This document shows positions 33,405 through 41,207 of a stretch of 64,000 nucleotides of DNA, piece after piece (within the stretch, counting starts at the first letter, position 1; every line of letters begins with the position of its first letter). The notes below the pieces were generated by a model. It was not told where the DNA came from. It did no database searches and saw nothing but the letters and a program-made list of their open reading frames with translations. The position numbers were made by a program, and so were the translations under genes. The stretch comes from Paraburkholderia sp. (GTDB taxonomy: Bacteria; Pseudomonadota; Gammaproteobacteria; Burkholderiales; Burkholderiaceae): assembly GCF_024281035.1 (NCBI RefSeq), contig NZ_JAMXLH010000012.1:20323-84322 (forward strand). The letters are read 5' to 3'.

Positions 33405-33419
33405 AACAAGGAGACAGAC

Positions 33420-34421
33420 ATGGAAGCAGACATCGCTGCAGGGCCGGTTCAGCTGCCGCTCGACAAGGAGACGCTGCTCGCGGTCTATCGCAAGATGCGC
33501 ACGATCCGCGAATTCGAAGAGCGGCTGCACGTCGACTTCGGCCGCGGTGACATCCCCGGCTTTGTGCACCTCTATGCGGGCGAGGAGGCGACCGGGGTCG
33601 GCATCCTGCATCACCTCGGTGACGGCGACCGTATTGCGAGCACGCACCGCGGTCACGGCCATTGCATCGCCAAAGGCGTGGACCCGGTCGCGATGATGAA
33701 GGAGATCTATGGCCGCAAGGGAGGCTCGTGCAACGGCAAGGGCGGCTCGATGCATATCGCGGACCTGTCGAAGGGAATGATGGGCGCCAACGGCATTCTC
33801 GGCGCCGGTGCGCCGTTGATCTGCGGCGCGGCGCTGGCCGCCAAATTCCGCGGCAAGGGCGAGGTTGGCATCACCTTCTGCGGCGATGGCGCGTCGAATC
33901 AGGGCACCGTTCTTGAAAGCCTGAATCTCGCGGCAGTCTGGAATTTGCCGGTGATCTTCGTGATCGAGAACAACGGCTATGCCGAATCGACCGCGCGCGA
34001 TTACGGCACCGCCGTGGACAGCTATGTCGATCGCGCAGCAGGCTTCGGCATCCCTGGCGTGACGGTGGACGGCACCGACTTCTTCGCCGTGCACGAGGCC
34101 GCGGGCGAAGTCATCCGGCGCGCGCGCGAGGGTGGCGGCCCGTCGTTGCTCGAATGCAAGACGGTGCGTTTCTACGGCCATTTCGAGGGCGATGCGCAGA
34201 CTTATCGCGGGCCCGGCGAACTCGACGACATTCGCAGCAACAAGGATTGCATCAAGAAGTTCGCGCAAGTGGTGACGCGGGCGGAAGTGATTTCGCGCGA
34301 CGCGCTGGAGGCGATCGATCGCGAGGTCGCGGCGCTGATCGAGCATTCGGTCGTGGAGGCCAAGGCCGCGCCGCTGCCGGGGCCCGAGGATCTGCTCTCG
34401 GACGTCTACGTGAGCTACTGA
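33420..34421 (+). CDS. acoA: Acetoin dehydrogenase E1 alpha subunit (TPP-dependent)
   Basis: 333 residues. The thiamine-diphosphate motif GDG...NN is complete (Gly155-Asp-Gly157, Asn184-Asn185). The E1-alpha phrases GFVHLYAGEEATGVG and STHRGHGHCIAKG are also present. With AcoB it cleaves acetoin, releasing acetaldehyde and passing the acetyl unit to the lipoyl group of AcoC to yield acetyl-CoA. It has a GGAGACAG ribosome-binding site and acts in the cytoplasm. Confidence 0.95.
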   Translation: MEADIAAGPVQLPLDKETLLAVYRKMRTIREFEERLHVDFGRGDIPGFVHLYAGEEATGVGILHHLGDGDRIASTHRGHGHCIAKGVDPVAMMKEIYGRKGGSCNGKGGSMHIADLSKGMMGANGILGAGAPLICGAALAAKFRGKGEVGITFCGDGASNQGTVLESLNLAAVWNLPVIFVIENNGYAESTARDYGTAVDSYVDRAAGFGIPGVTVDGTDFFAVHEAAGEVIRRAREGGGPSLLECKTVRFYGHFEGDAQTYRGPGELDDIRSNKDCIKKFAQVVTRAEVISRDALEAIDREVAALIEHSVVEAKAAPLPGPEDLLSDVYVSY

Positions 34422-34469
34422 AATCATCGTGCGACGACCGATTCAATCATTCAATCAGGAGACGAAATC

Positions 34470-35486
34470 ATGGCCAGAAAATTGAGCATGAAGCTGGCGA
34501 TCAATGAAGCGATCGACCAGGAAATGACCCGCGACCCGAGCGTCATCATGCTGGGCGAGGACATCGTCGGCGGCGCGGGCGCGAGCGGCGAAATGGATGC
34601 GTGGGGCGGCGTGCTCGGCGTGACCAAGGGCCTCTACGCCAAACACGGCGACCGCCTGCTTGACACGCCGCTTTCCGAGTCCGCCTACGTGGGGGCCGCC
34701 ATCGGCGCGGCCGCGTGCGGCATGCGGCCGATTGCCGAGCTGATGTTCATCGACTTCATGGGTGTGTGCTTCGACCAGATCTACAACCAGGCGGCGAAGT
34801 TTCGCTACATGTTCGGCGGCAAGGCCGAAACGCCGGTGGTGATCCGCGCGATGGTCGGCGCGGGCTTCAGGGCCGCCGCCCAGCACAGCCAGATGCTGAC
34901 ACCGTTGTTCACGCACATACCCGGCCTCAAGGTGGTGTGCCCATCCACGCCTTATGACACGAAGGGGATGCTGATCCAGGCGATCCGCGATAACGATCCG
35001 GTGATCTTCTGCGAGCACAAGAACCTGTACGGCCTCGAAGGCGAGGTGCCGGAAAGCTCGTACACGGTCCCGTTCGGCGAGGCCAATATCGTGCGCGACG
35101 GCAAACATGTATCGATCGTCACGTACGGCCTGATGGTTCATCGCGCGCTGGAGGCCGCCGCTGTGCTCGCGAAGGAGGGCATCGAGGCCGAGATCGTGGA
35201 TTTGCGCTCGCTGTCGCCGCTGGATATCGACACCGTGCTGGAAACGGTCGAGAACACCGGCCGCCTGGTGGTGGTGGACGAGGCGAGCCCGCGCTGCAAC
35301 ATCGCCACCGATATATCGGCACAGGTCGCCCAACGCGCCTTCGGCGCGCTTAAAGCCGGGATCGAGATGGTTTGCCCGCCGCATACGCCGGTGCCGTTCT
35401 CGCCCGCGCTCGAAGACCTGTATATCCCGAGCGCCGCGCAGATCGCGGAAGCGGCGCGCCGCACGATGAAAGGAGGGAAGAACTGA
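34470..35486 (+). CDS. acoB: Acetoin dehydrogenase E1 beta subunit
   Basis: 338 residues. The transketolase-like pyrimidine-binding domain (about 1-180) includes VIMLGEDIVGGAGASGEMDA, DTPLSESAYVGAAIGAA and AELMFIDFMGVCFDQIYNQ. The C-terminal domain (IVTYGLMVHRALEAA, VDLRSLSPLDIDTVL) completes the E1-beta fold. It forms the E1 heterotetramer with AcoA. A CAGGAGACG ribosome-binding site precedes it, and its stop overlaps the acoC start (TGATG). Confidence 0.95.
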   Translation: MARKLSMKLAINEAIDQEMTRDPSVIMLGEDIVGGAGASGEMDAWGGVLGVTKGLYAKHGDRLLDTPLSESAYVGAAIGAAACGMRPIAELMFIDFMGVCFDQIYNQAAKFRYMFGGKAETPVVIRAMVGAGFRAAAQHSQMLTPLFTHIPGLKVVCPSTPYDTKGMLIQAIRDNDPVIFCEHKNLYGLEGEVPESSYTVPFGEANIVRDGKHVSIVTYGLMVHRALEAAAVLAKEGIEAEIVDLRSLSPLDIDTVLETVENTGRLVVVDEASPRCNIATDISAQVAQRAFGALKAGIEMVCPPHTPVPFSPALEDLYIPSAAQIAEAARRTMKGGKN

Positions 35487-36598
35487 TGGGCCCGATTACC
35501 CCGATCGTAATGCCCAAGTGGGGGCTGGAGATGCGCGAAGGCACGGTGCAGGACTGGCTGGTCCGGGAAGGCGAGCGCATCGAAGTTGGAACGGCGCTGC
35601 TCGATGTGGATACCGACAAGATTTCCAATTCGGTGGAAGCGCCCGATGCCGGACTGCTGCGCCGCATCGTCGCGCAGAGCGGCGAGACGCTGCCGGTCAA
35701 GGCGCTGCTCGGCGTGATGGCCGAGCAGGACGTGAGCGACGCCGAAATCGAAGCCTACGTCGCCGCTTACGAGGTGCCGGCCATCGACAGCGGCGACGAG
35801 GACGCGGGCCCCGCGTTCGACTATGCCGACGTGGACGGCATTCGCGTGCGCTATGCGCGGCGCGGGCCGGAGTCGGGTACGCCGGTGCTCTTCATCCACG
35901 GCTTCGGCGGCGACCTGAACAACTGGCTGTTCAACCTCGATGCGGTGGCGGAGAAGCATCCGGTGATCGCGCTCGATCTGCCCGCGCACGGTCAGTCCCA
36001 GGTGAAGCTGGCGGGCACGACGCTGCAGGAGCTGGCCGCCTTCGTCGGCCGCTTCATGGAGACCATCGGCGTCCCATCGGCGCATCTGGTCGGCCACTCG
36101 ATGGGCGGCGGCGTGGCTGCGCAGCTGGCGGTGGATGCGCCGCAGAAGGCGCGTTCGCTGGCGCTGATCGACAGCGCAGGGCTCGGCGACGAAGTCAACG
36201 CCGACTACACCGATGGTTTCGTGCGCGCCGAATCGCGTCGCGAACTCAAGCCCGTGGCCGAACTGCTGTTCAACGACACGGCGCTCGTGAGTCGCCAGAT
36301 GCTGGACGATCTGCTCAAGTACAAGCGGCTCGACGGCGTTGCCGAGGCGCTCACCGAGCTGGGCACGACGTTGTTCGGCGACGGCAGGCAACGTGAGCAA
36401 CCTGGCCGTGCGCTGGGCGGCTTTGACGGGCCGGTGATGGTGGTCTGGGGCCGTGCGGATCGCGTCATTCCGAGCGCACATGCCGCCGCCGCGCCTGCTG
36501 GCGCAGTGGTGGCGGTGCTCGATGACGCCGGCCATATGCCGCAGATGGAAAAGGCCAACGAGGTCAACGCGCTGCTGCGCCGCCATCTGGGCCAGTGA
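35486..36598 (+). CDS. acoC: Acetoin dehydrogenase E2: lipoyl domain fused to alpha/beta hydrolase
   Basis: 370 residues from the ATG at 35486. An N-terminal lipoyl domain (about 1-80) carries the lipoylated Lys45 in DVDTDKISNS. A short linker leads to an alpha/beta-hydrolase domain in place of the usual E2 acyltransferase domain. The hydrolase triad is intact: Ser205 in GHSMGG, Asp325 in WGRADRVIP, His350 in DDAGHMPQ. This hybrid architecture is known for the AcoC proteins of Cupriavidus-type acetoin systems. No E3 (lipoamide dehydrogenase) gene is in this operon, so a housekeeping E3 must serve. Confidence 0.93.
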   Translation: MGPITPIVMPKWGLEMREGTVQDWLVREGERIEVGTALLDVDTDKISNSVEAPDAGLLRRIVAQSGETLPVKALLGVMAEQDVSDAEIEAYVAAYEVPAIDSGDEDAGPAFDYADVDGIRVRYARRGPESGTPVLFIHGFGGDLNNWLFNLDAVAEKHPVIALDLPAHGQSQVKLAGTTLQELAAFVGRFMETIGVPSAHLVGHSMGGGVAAQLAVDAPQKARSLALIDSAGLGDEVNADYTDGFVRAESRRELKPVAELLFNDTALVSRQMLDDLLKYKRLDGVAEALTELGTTLFGDGRQREQPGRALGGFDGPVMVVWGRADRVIPSAHAAAAPAGAVVAVLDDAGHMPQMEKANEVNALLRRHLGQ

Positions 36599-36638
36599 GT
36601 CGGGCTGGCCGGCGCGGGCCAGGCCATTCCTGTCGTGA

Positions 36639-36663
36639 GGTGCGGGGCGAGCTGCCCCGTACC
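36639..36663 (+). other. Stem-loop between acoC and butanediol dehydrogenase genes
   Basis: GGTGCGGGGC and GCCCCGTACC pair over 10 bases with one G-U wobble and a 5-base loop. No T-tract follows, so it is more likely an mRNA-processing or stability hairpin than a terminator. Confidence 0.5.
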
Positions 36664-36705
36664 GCCTCATTCGATATAAACCGAGCATACCGAGGAGTTA
36701 GAACG

Positions 36706-37773
36706 ATGAAGGCAGCGCGTTTTTACGATCGCGGCGACATTCGCATCGAAGATATTCCCGAACCCGTCGTGGAGCCGGGCACCGTTGGCATCGAGGTAGC
36801 CTGGTGCGGTATCTGCGGCACCGATCTGCACGAATTCATGGAAGGGCCGATTTTCATTCCGCCGTGCGGCCATCCCCATCCGATTTCCAAAGAGTCCGCG
36901 CCCATCACCATGGGCCATGAATTTTCCGGCGTGGTATATGCGGTGGGCGAAGGCGTGACCGATATCGAAGTCGGCCAGCACGTGGTGGTGGAGCCTTATA
37001 TCGTGGCCGACGACGTGCCGACGGGACCGGGAGAAAACTATCACCTGTCGAAGAACATGAATTTCATCGGTCTGGGCGGCCGTGGGGGCGGCCTGTCCGA
37101 AAAGATCGCCGTCAAACGCCGCTGGGTGCACCCGATCTCGAAGTCCATTCCGCTGGATCAGGCCGCCCTGATCGAGCCGCTGTCGGTGGGCCATCATGCA
37201 TACACCCGCAGCGGCGCGAAGGCCGGCGATATCGCTCTCGTCGGCGGCGCAGGTCCGATCGGCCTGCTGCTGTCGGCGACGCTCAAAGCCAAGGGTCTGC
37301 GCGTCATCGTCACGGAGTTGAGCGCGAAGCGCAAGGAGAAGGCCCGCGAATCCGGCGTGGCCGATTACATTCTCGATCCATCCGAGGTGGACGTGGCCGC
37401 GGAAGTGATGAAAATCACCGGCGGCAAAGGCGTGGATGTGGCGTTCGAATGCTCCAGCGTGAACAAGGTGCTCGACACGCTGGTGGCCGTCACCAAAGCC
37501 ACGGGCGTCGTGGTGATCGTGTCCATCTGGAGCCATCCGGCCACCATCAACGTGCACAGCGTGGTCATGAAGGAGCTGGACGTGCGCGGCACGATCGCGT
37601 ATTGCAACGATCATCAGGAAACGATCAAGCTCGTTGAGGAAGGCAAGATCAATCTTGAGCCGTTCATCACCCAGCGCATTCAACTGGAAGATCTTGTTTC
37701 AAAGGGATTTGAAACGCTGATTCATAACAACGAATCAGCCGTGAAAATCATCGTCCAGCCCAGATTGAAGTGA
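36706..37773 (+). CDS. 2,3-butanediol dehydrogenase (zinc, MDR family)
   Basis: 355 residues from the ATG at 36706, with GAGGAG upstream. Catalytic zinc ligands Cys37 (CGICGTDLHEF), His71 and Glu72 (MGHEFSG) are present, and the NAD site is VGGAGPIGLLLS. The pattern matches (R,R)-butanediol/acetoin dehydrogenases. Unlike many family members, the structural-zinc cysteine cluster is absent; the segment reads VEPYIVADDVPTGPGENYHL. It converts 2,3-butanediol to acetoin and so feeds the acetoin dehydrogenase encoded just upstream, probably in the same transcript. Confidence 0.92.
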   Translation: MKAARFYDRGDIRIEDIPEPVVEPGTVGIEVAWCGICGTDLHEFMEGPIFIPPCGHPHPISKESAPITMGHEFSGVVYAVGEGVTDIEVGQHVVVEPYIVADDVPTGPGENYHLSKNMNFIGLGGRGGGLSEKIAVKRRWVHPISKSIPLDQAALIEPLSVGHHAYTRSGAKAGDIALVGGAGPIGLLLSATLKAKGLRVIVTELSAKRKEKARESGVADYILDPSEVDVAAEVMKITGGKGVDVAFECSSVNKVLDTLVAVTKATGVVVIVSIWSHPATINVHSVVMKELDVRGTIAYCNDHQETIKLVEEGKINLEPFITQRIQLEDLVSKGFETLIHNNESAVKIIVQPRLK

Positions 37774-37941
37774 CCGGAGCCCCTACGTGACAAGGGGCGA
37801 TTGGCGCGGTTCTTCGCGACGATGGACAATGTCACCGGCTCGTCCGTCGCTGCGGACGGCGACCTGACGTTCCAGCAGTCCGCGAAGGATCGCCACGGTT
37901 CTTTGCGCAAGCCCCTTATTCATGTGAACAGGCCCTGGCCT

Positions 37942-38712
37942 ATGCCATTTGAAATCGTCGACTTCGATGCCGACACAACCGATCCACTTGCGGCGGAGAT
38001 GGCGCTGCTGTCGCTAGCGGAGACGGGCCGCTGCGTCGCGCATCTGTGGCAGGCACCGGTTTCACTGGTGGTGCCGCGCAGCTACCGGCGCTACGCCGCC
38101 CTGGAGACTGCCCGCGCCGAGTTTGCGCGGCGCGGATGCCCGGTTTATTTGCGCATGTCGGGCGGCGGGCTGGTGCCGCAGGGGCCGGGCATTCTCAATC
38201 TGAGCCTCGCCTATAGGTTGCAGGGCAACGCGAGCGAGCATTCGGAAGCTGTCTACCGGCATCTGTGCGAAATCCTGCGCGAGGCGCTGGGCACGTTCGG
38301 GCTTCAGACGCATTGGCAGGCGGTGGAAGGGTCGTTCTGCGACGGACGCTTCAATCTCGCCTGGGGTGCGCCGGGCGAGGCGCAAAAGATCGCCGGGACC
38401 GCGCAATACTGGCGCCGCATGCGATCGGACGCGCACGGGGCGCAGGCACCGCTGCATGCGGTATTGGCTCATGCGGTGTTGTTGGTCAGCGCCGATCCGG
38501 AGGAAATCAACGAGCGCGCCAATGCTTTCGAAGACGCCATCGAAAGCGGAAAGCGCTACGAAGCGGGGCGTGTCGTCAGCGTGCAGCAGGCGCTTTCCCG
38601 AGCGGGGCTGGCATCGCCGGACGGACTCATCGATCGGGTCATGTCGGCGCTGCGCGCGAGCGTGATGACAATGCCGCCGGTTGCGGATTCAACCGGCCGA
38701 AGCTTCCGGTGA
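37942..38712 (+). CDS. Lipoate-protein ligase family protein (BPL/LplA/LipB fold)
   Basis: About 256 residues from the ATG at 37942; in-frame starts at 37801 (TTG) and 37822 (ATG) would add a non-conserved N-terminus. Motifs fit the LplA-like fold: APVSLVVPRSYRRY near the start, then RRGCPVYLRMSGGGLVPQGP (the G-G-G-loop) and later CDGRFNLAW...KIAGTAQYWRR. The lysine of KIAGTAQ is the one that contacts lipoyl-AMP in this family. The position after acoC, which needs a lipoylated lysine, suggests a role in lipoylating AcoC. That is inference. Confidence 0.8.
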   Translation: MPFEIVDFDADTTDPLAAEMALLSLAETGRCVAHLWQAPVSLVVPRSYRRYAALETARAEFARRGCPVYLRMSGGGLVPQGPGILNLSLAYRLQGNASEHSEAVYRHLCEILREALGTFGLQTHWQAVEGSFCDGRFNLAWGAPGEAQKIAGTAQYWRRMRSDAHGAQAPLHAVLAHAVLLVSADPEEINERANAFEDAIESGKRYEAGRVVSVQQALSRAGLASPDGLIDRVMSALRASVMTMPPVADSTGRSFR

Positions 38713-38849
38713 ACCCCTCTTTAAAGGCGGCTACTGCCTGACGCCGCCGGCAGTAGCCGACGCGTAACTTACGTTCGGATCAGCGGTAAGCGGAGATTTG
38801 GCCTGGCAGTAACGCTAGCTCAACACGAGGCAAGTGACATCGAACTTGC

Positions 38850-39362
38850 CTATGGCGTCGTTTTCTTCGCAAGAACGAGGTAATGCATCCGACCGTTCGT
38901 CTCTGCGTAGCTCAGAACGAAATTGCCTGGCGGGACCGTCATGTCCGGAAACGCCTTGATGATGCCACCATTCTTGATCGTCCGGTTCGCATACGTTACG
39001 AGGTCAAGGTCATAGAAATTGACGTCATAAGCTGGTGTTTCGCACATTACGGCTGCATACGCGCCGCCTTTCACAACATACCCGTTGCACGCCTTGCTGC
39101 CGTGAAAGACCGCGGACTGGAAATCCTGGTTCATCAGTGTCACGTTCGGACCGTATGAACCGATGGTTTTCCGAACCACCACGTTCGTGACGTGAAGATT
39201 GTTCAGTCGGCTGTCGACCACTTCGTAGGTGCCGACCAACGCATCTGTTGCGGCACGTAGATCGGATTGTTTTTGTTCGACGGTGCGGGAATCGTTCACG
39301 CCGATGCAACCGACCAAAGAAACGGCTGCGCAAACCGCAGAGATGTAAGGAAGGAGCGTCAT
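38850..39362 (-). CDS. Hypothetical lipoprotein (170 aa)
   Basis: The ATG at 39362 starts a lipoprotein signal with lipobox SLVGC (Cys at about 19). The mature protein is beta-rich with two cysteines (KACNGYVV, AVMCETPAY), and ends ETNGRMHYLVLAKKTTP. Base composition is lower in GC than the aco genes, and the gene borders the accessory zone. No family recognised. A TTG six bases upstream is in frame. Confidence 0.68.
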   Translation of the reverse strand: MTLLPYISAVCAAVSLVGCIGVNDSRTVEQKQSDLRAATDALVGTYEVVDSRLNNLHVTNVVVRKTIGSYGPNVTLMNQDFQSAVFHGSKACNGYVVKGGAYAAVMCETPAYDVNFYDLDLVTYANRTIKNGGIIKAFPDMTVPPGNFVLSYAETNGRMHYLVLAKKTTP

Positions 39363-39474
39363 TTTCAAACTCGTTTAATTCTGGAAGCGGCATGGTTGGC
39401 GATTGGGCGGGCATCGCTCATCTCTACGGTGAACGGCCGTTTTCGAAAATTCTGAAGGCTCGCAATGGATCGTC

Positions 39475-39738
39475 TTATGCAAATGGAATAGATGCATCAG
39501 GCGGCCCCGCAGCGGGCAGGGCGTTGAGCGGATTACGAATTACTCCGCCGGCTGTCTTCAATCCGTGGGTGTAGCGCACCGTGGTCGCTATTTCGACGTG
39601 CCCTGGCAGTTCTTGAATCGGGCGGATGTAGCTGCCAGACTGGCGCAGGTGCGTCGCGAAGCGATGCTGCAGCGAATCCAGCGCGGCTAGCCTGGCGATT
39701 CCCGCAGACGTTACTGCCCACTTGAAGGACAAGGCCAA
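39475..39738 (-). pseudogene. C-terminal remnant of an integron-type tyrosine recombinase
   Basis: From about 39672 the leftward frame reads QHRFATHLRQSGSYIRPIQE, then PGHVEIATTVRYTHGLKTAG and VIRNPLNAL. It contains the C-terminal catalytic motifs of tyrosine recombinases (H-x-x-R-like HRFATHL, GH, and the nucleophile Tyr in RYTH). The VRYTHxLKxAGGVxxPL ending is characteristic of IntI proteins. The N-terminal 200-plus residues, including the first catalytic Arg, are missing and the usual LLGH is LPGH. It is certainly non-functional: a scar of an integron or related element. Confidence 0.85.
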
Positions 39739-40368
39739 ATGGAATTTGACGAGGACGGGGTATTTGATCTGGAAGCATCAATGCAACTCTCCGAATATGA
39801 GCGACTTGAGCGGAGGGCGGCAGATGCTCATGCACATAACATGGACGTTGCGCAGATTGTCACGCTTGGGCGGCTAATTGTCGGTCATTGTTTGGTCAGC
39901 GTGGCAGCAAACCGCGATCTGCTTGAACAGGAAGGCGCACTAAACGTCGATATTGGCCGCTTCCTCAAACATGAAGGCTACAAAATCGAGAAGCTCGACT
40001 CGCACGGAAATAAATATCGCCGTTCGATAGTGGGCGGTCTGCAGACCGCGCAAGATGCGCCGAGAGCGGCTAGATCGGCTGGTGTGTTGTCCGATTTGAT
40101 CGTCGATGAGCGAGGCGATCGTGTCGAACTAAAAACAGCGGCATTTGCCACCCCCAAAGACAGAGTGCCGGACGATTTGTTTGATAAGGATCTGGCTTAT
40201 CTGGAACGAGCGCCGTACACGGGGGACCTGGAACGCTACGGCTACGAGGGGCTGAGTCGCCCCGAACGGCTGGCGGAAATGGCGCTGTTTGTTGCGGACA
40301 AGAAGATCGCGCAAGGCAGTTCCAGACTCCGCGCCATGGTTGGAGACAATCGATCGCAACAGTACTAA
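39739..40368 (+). CDS. Orphan protein with PD-(D/E)XK-like motif (209 aa)
   Basis: The ATG at 39739 begins next to, and opposite, the integrase remnant. The N-terminal half is helical (QLSEYERLERRAADAHAHNM). A segment SDLIVDERGDRVELKTAAF holds Asp119 and Glu130-x-Lys132, with spacing compatible with a PD-(D/E)XK nuclease-fold active site. The C-terminus is charged. GC is lower than in the neighbours. The gene may be a cassette-like passenger of the lost integron or a defence-type nuclease. The motif alone is weak evidence, so function is unassigned. Confidence 0.55.
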   Translation: MEFDEDGVFDLEASMQLSEYERLERRAADAHAHNMDVAQIVTLGRLIVGHCLVSVAANRDLLEQEGALNVDIGRFLKHEGYKIEKLDSHGNKYRRSIVGGLQTAQDAPRAARSAGVLSDLIVDERGDRVELKTAAFATPKDRVPDDLFDKDLAYLERAPYTGDLERYGYEGLSRPERLAEMALFVADKKIAQGSSRLRAMVGDNRSQQY

Positions 40369-40461
40369 GCATTGTGGCGTTAGCAATGCATGGCAGTGCG
40401 TAGCTCGCATGAGGCCCCGGCCAACAGCGGGTTGGGGCCGCCGTAGCCGATTATTTGCGAT

Positions 40462-41196
40462 TTTCGGGACATCGACGTGGTGTTCGACGCTACCTCGGCT
40501 GGCGCGCACGTGAAGAACGATGCGTTCCTGCGCGAGCACAAGCCCGGCATCCGCGTGATCGACCTCACGCCCGCCGCAATCGGCCCGTACTGCGTGCCGG
40601 TCGTGAATCTCGACGCGCATCTCGACGCGCCGAACGTGAACATGGTCACCTGCGGCGGCCAGGCGACGATCCCGATGGTCGCGGCCGTGTCGCGCGTGGC
40701 GAAAGTGCATTACGCGGAAATCGTCGCGTCGATCAGCAGCAAGTCGGCGGGGCCGGGCACACGCGCGAACATCGACGAATTCACCGAGACGACCTCGAAG
40801 GCCATCGAAGTGGTGGGCGGCGCGGCGAAGGGCAAGGCCATCATCGTGCCGAACCCGGCCGAGCCGCCGGTGATGATGCGCGACACCGTGTACGTGCTGT
40901 CCGAAGCCGCCGACCAGGCGCGGGTGGAAGCCTCCATCGAGGAAATGGCGAAGGCCGTGAACGCTTATGTGCCGGGCTACCGCCTCAAGCAGAAGGTGCA
41001 GTTCGACGTGATCCCCGAGAGCGCGCCGATCAACATCCCGGGCCGCGGCAAGTTCAGCGGCCTGAAGACGTCGGTGTTCCTCGAAATCGAAGGCGCGGCG
41101 CACTATCTGACGGCCTATGCGGGCAACCTCGACATCATGACCTCGGCGGCGCTCGCTACCGCGGAGCGCATCGCCAGCTCGGCTGTGGCGGCTTAA
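40462..41196 (+). pseudogene. mhpF: Acetaldehyde dehydrogenase (acylating), 5'-truncated
   Basis: From [20 protein letters not shown] onward the frame matches MhpF/BphJ-type acetaldehyde dehydrogenase: [40 protein letters not shown] (active Cys), [15 protein letters not shown]. The N-terminal Rossmann part with the NAD motif, about 70-75 residues, is absent. An in-frame TAG lies at 40444, shortly before homology begins. A GTG at 40477 could start a shortened protein, but without the NAD site it should be inactive. In intact pathways it converts acetaldehyde to acetyl-CoA with the aldolase encoded next. Confidence 0.9.
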
Positions 41197-41207
41197 AGGA
41201 AGCGAAC

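Noticed and set aside
36639..36663. Terminator between acoC and butanediol dehydrogenase genes
   Set aside because: The hairpin has no T-tract and the next gene belongs functionally to the operon, so I list it only as a stem-loop.
37778..37798. GCCCCT...AGGGGC hairpin after the butanediol dehydrogenase gene as a terminator
   Set aside because: Only 6 bp with no T-run; the lipoate-ligase-like gene follows on the same strand.
40369..40460. Possible attC recombination site after the orphan gene
   Set aside because: GTTAGCA and GGCCAAC/GTTGGGG segments look suggestive, but the core GTTRRRY/RYYYAAC boxes do not match and no proper attC fold emerges.
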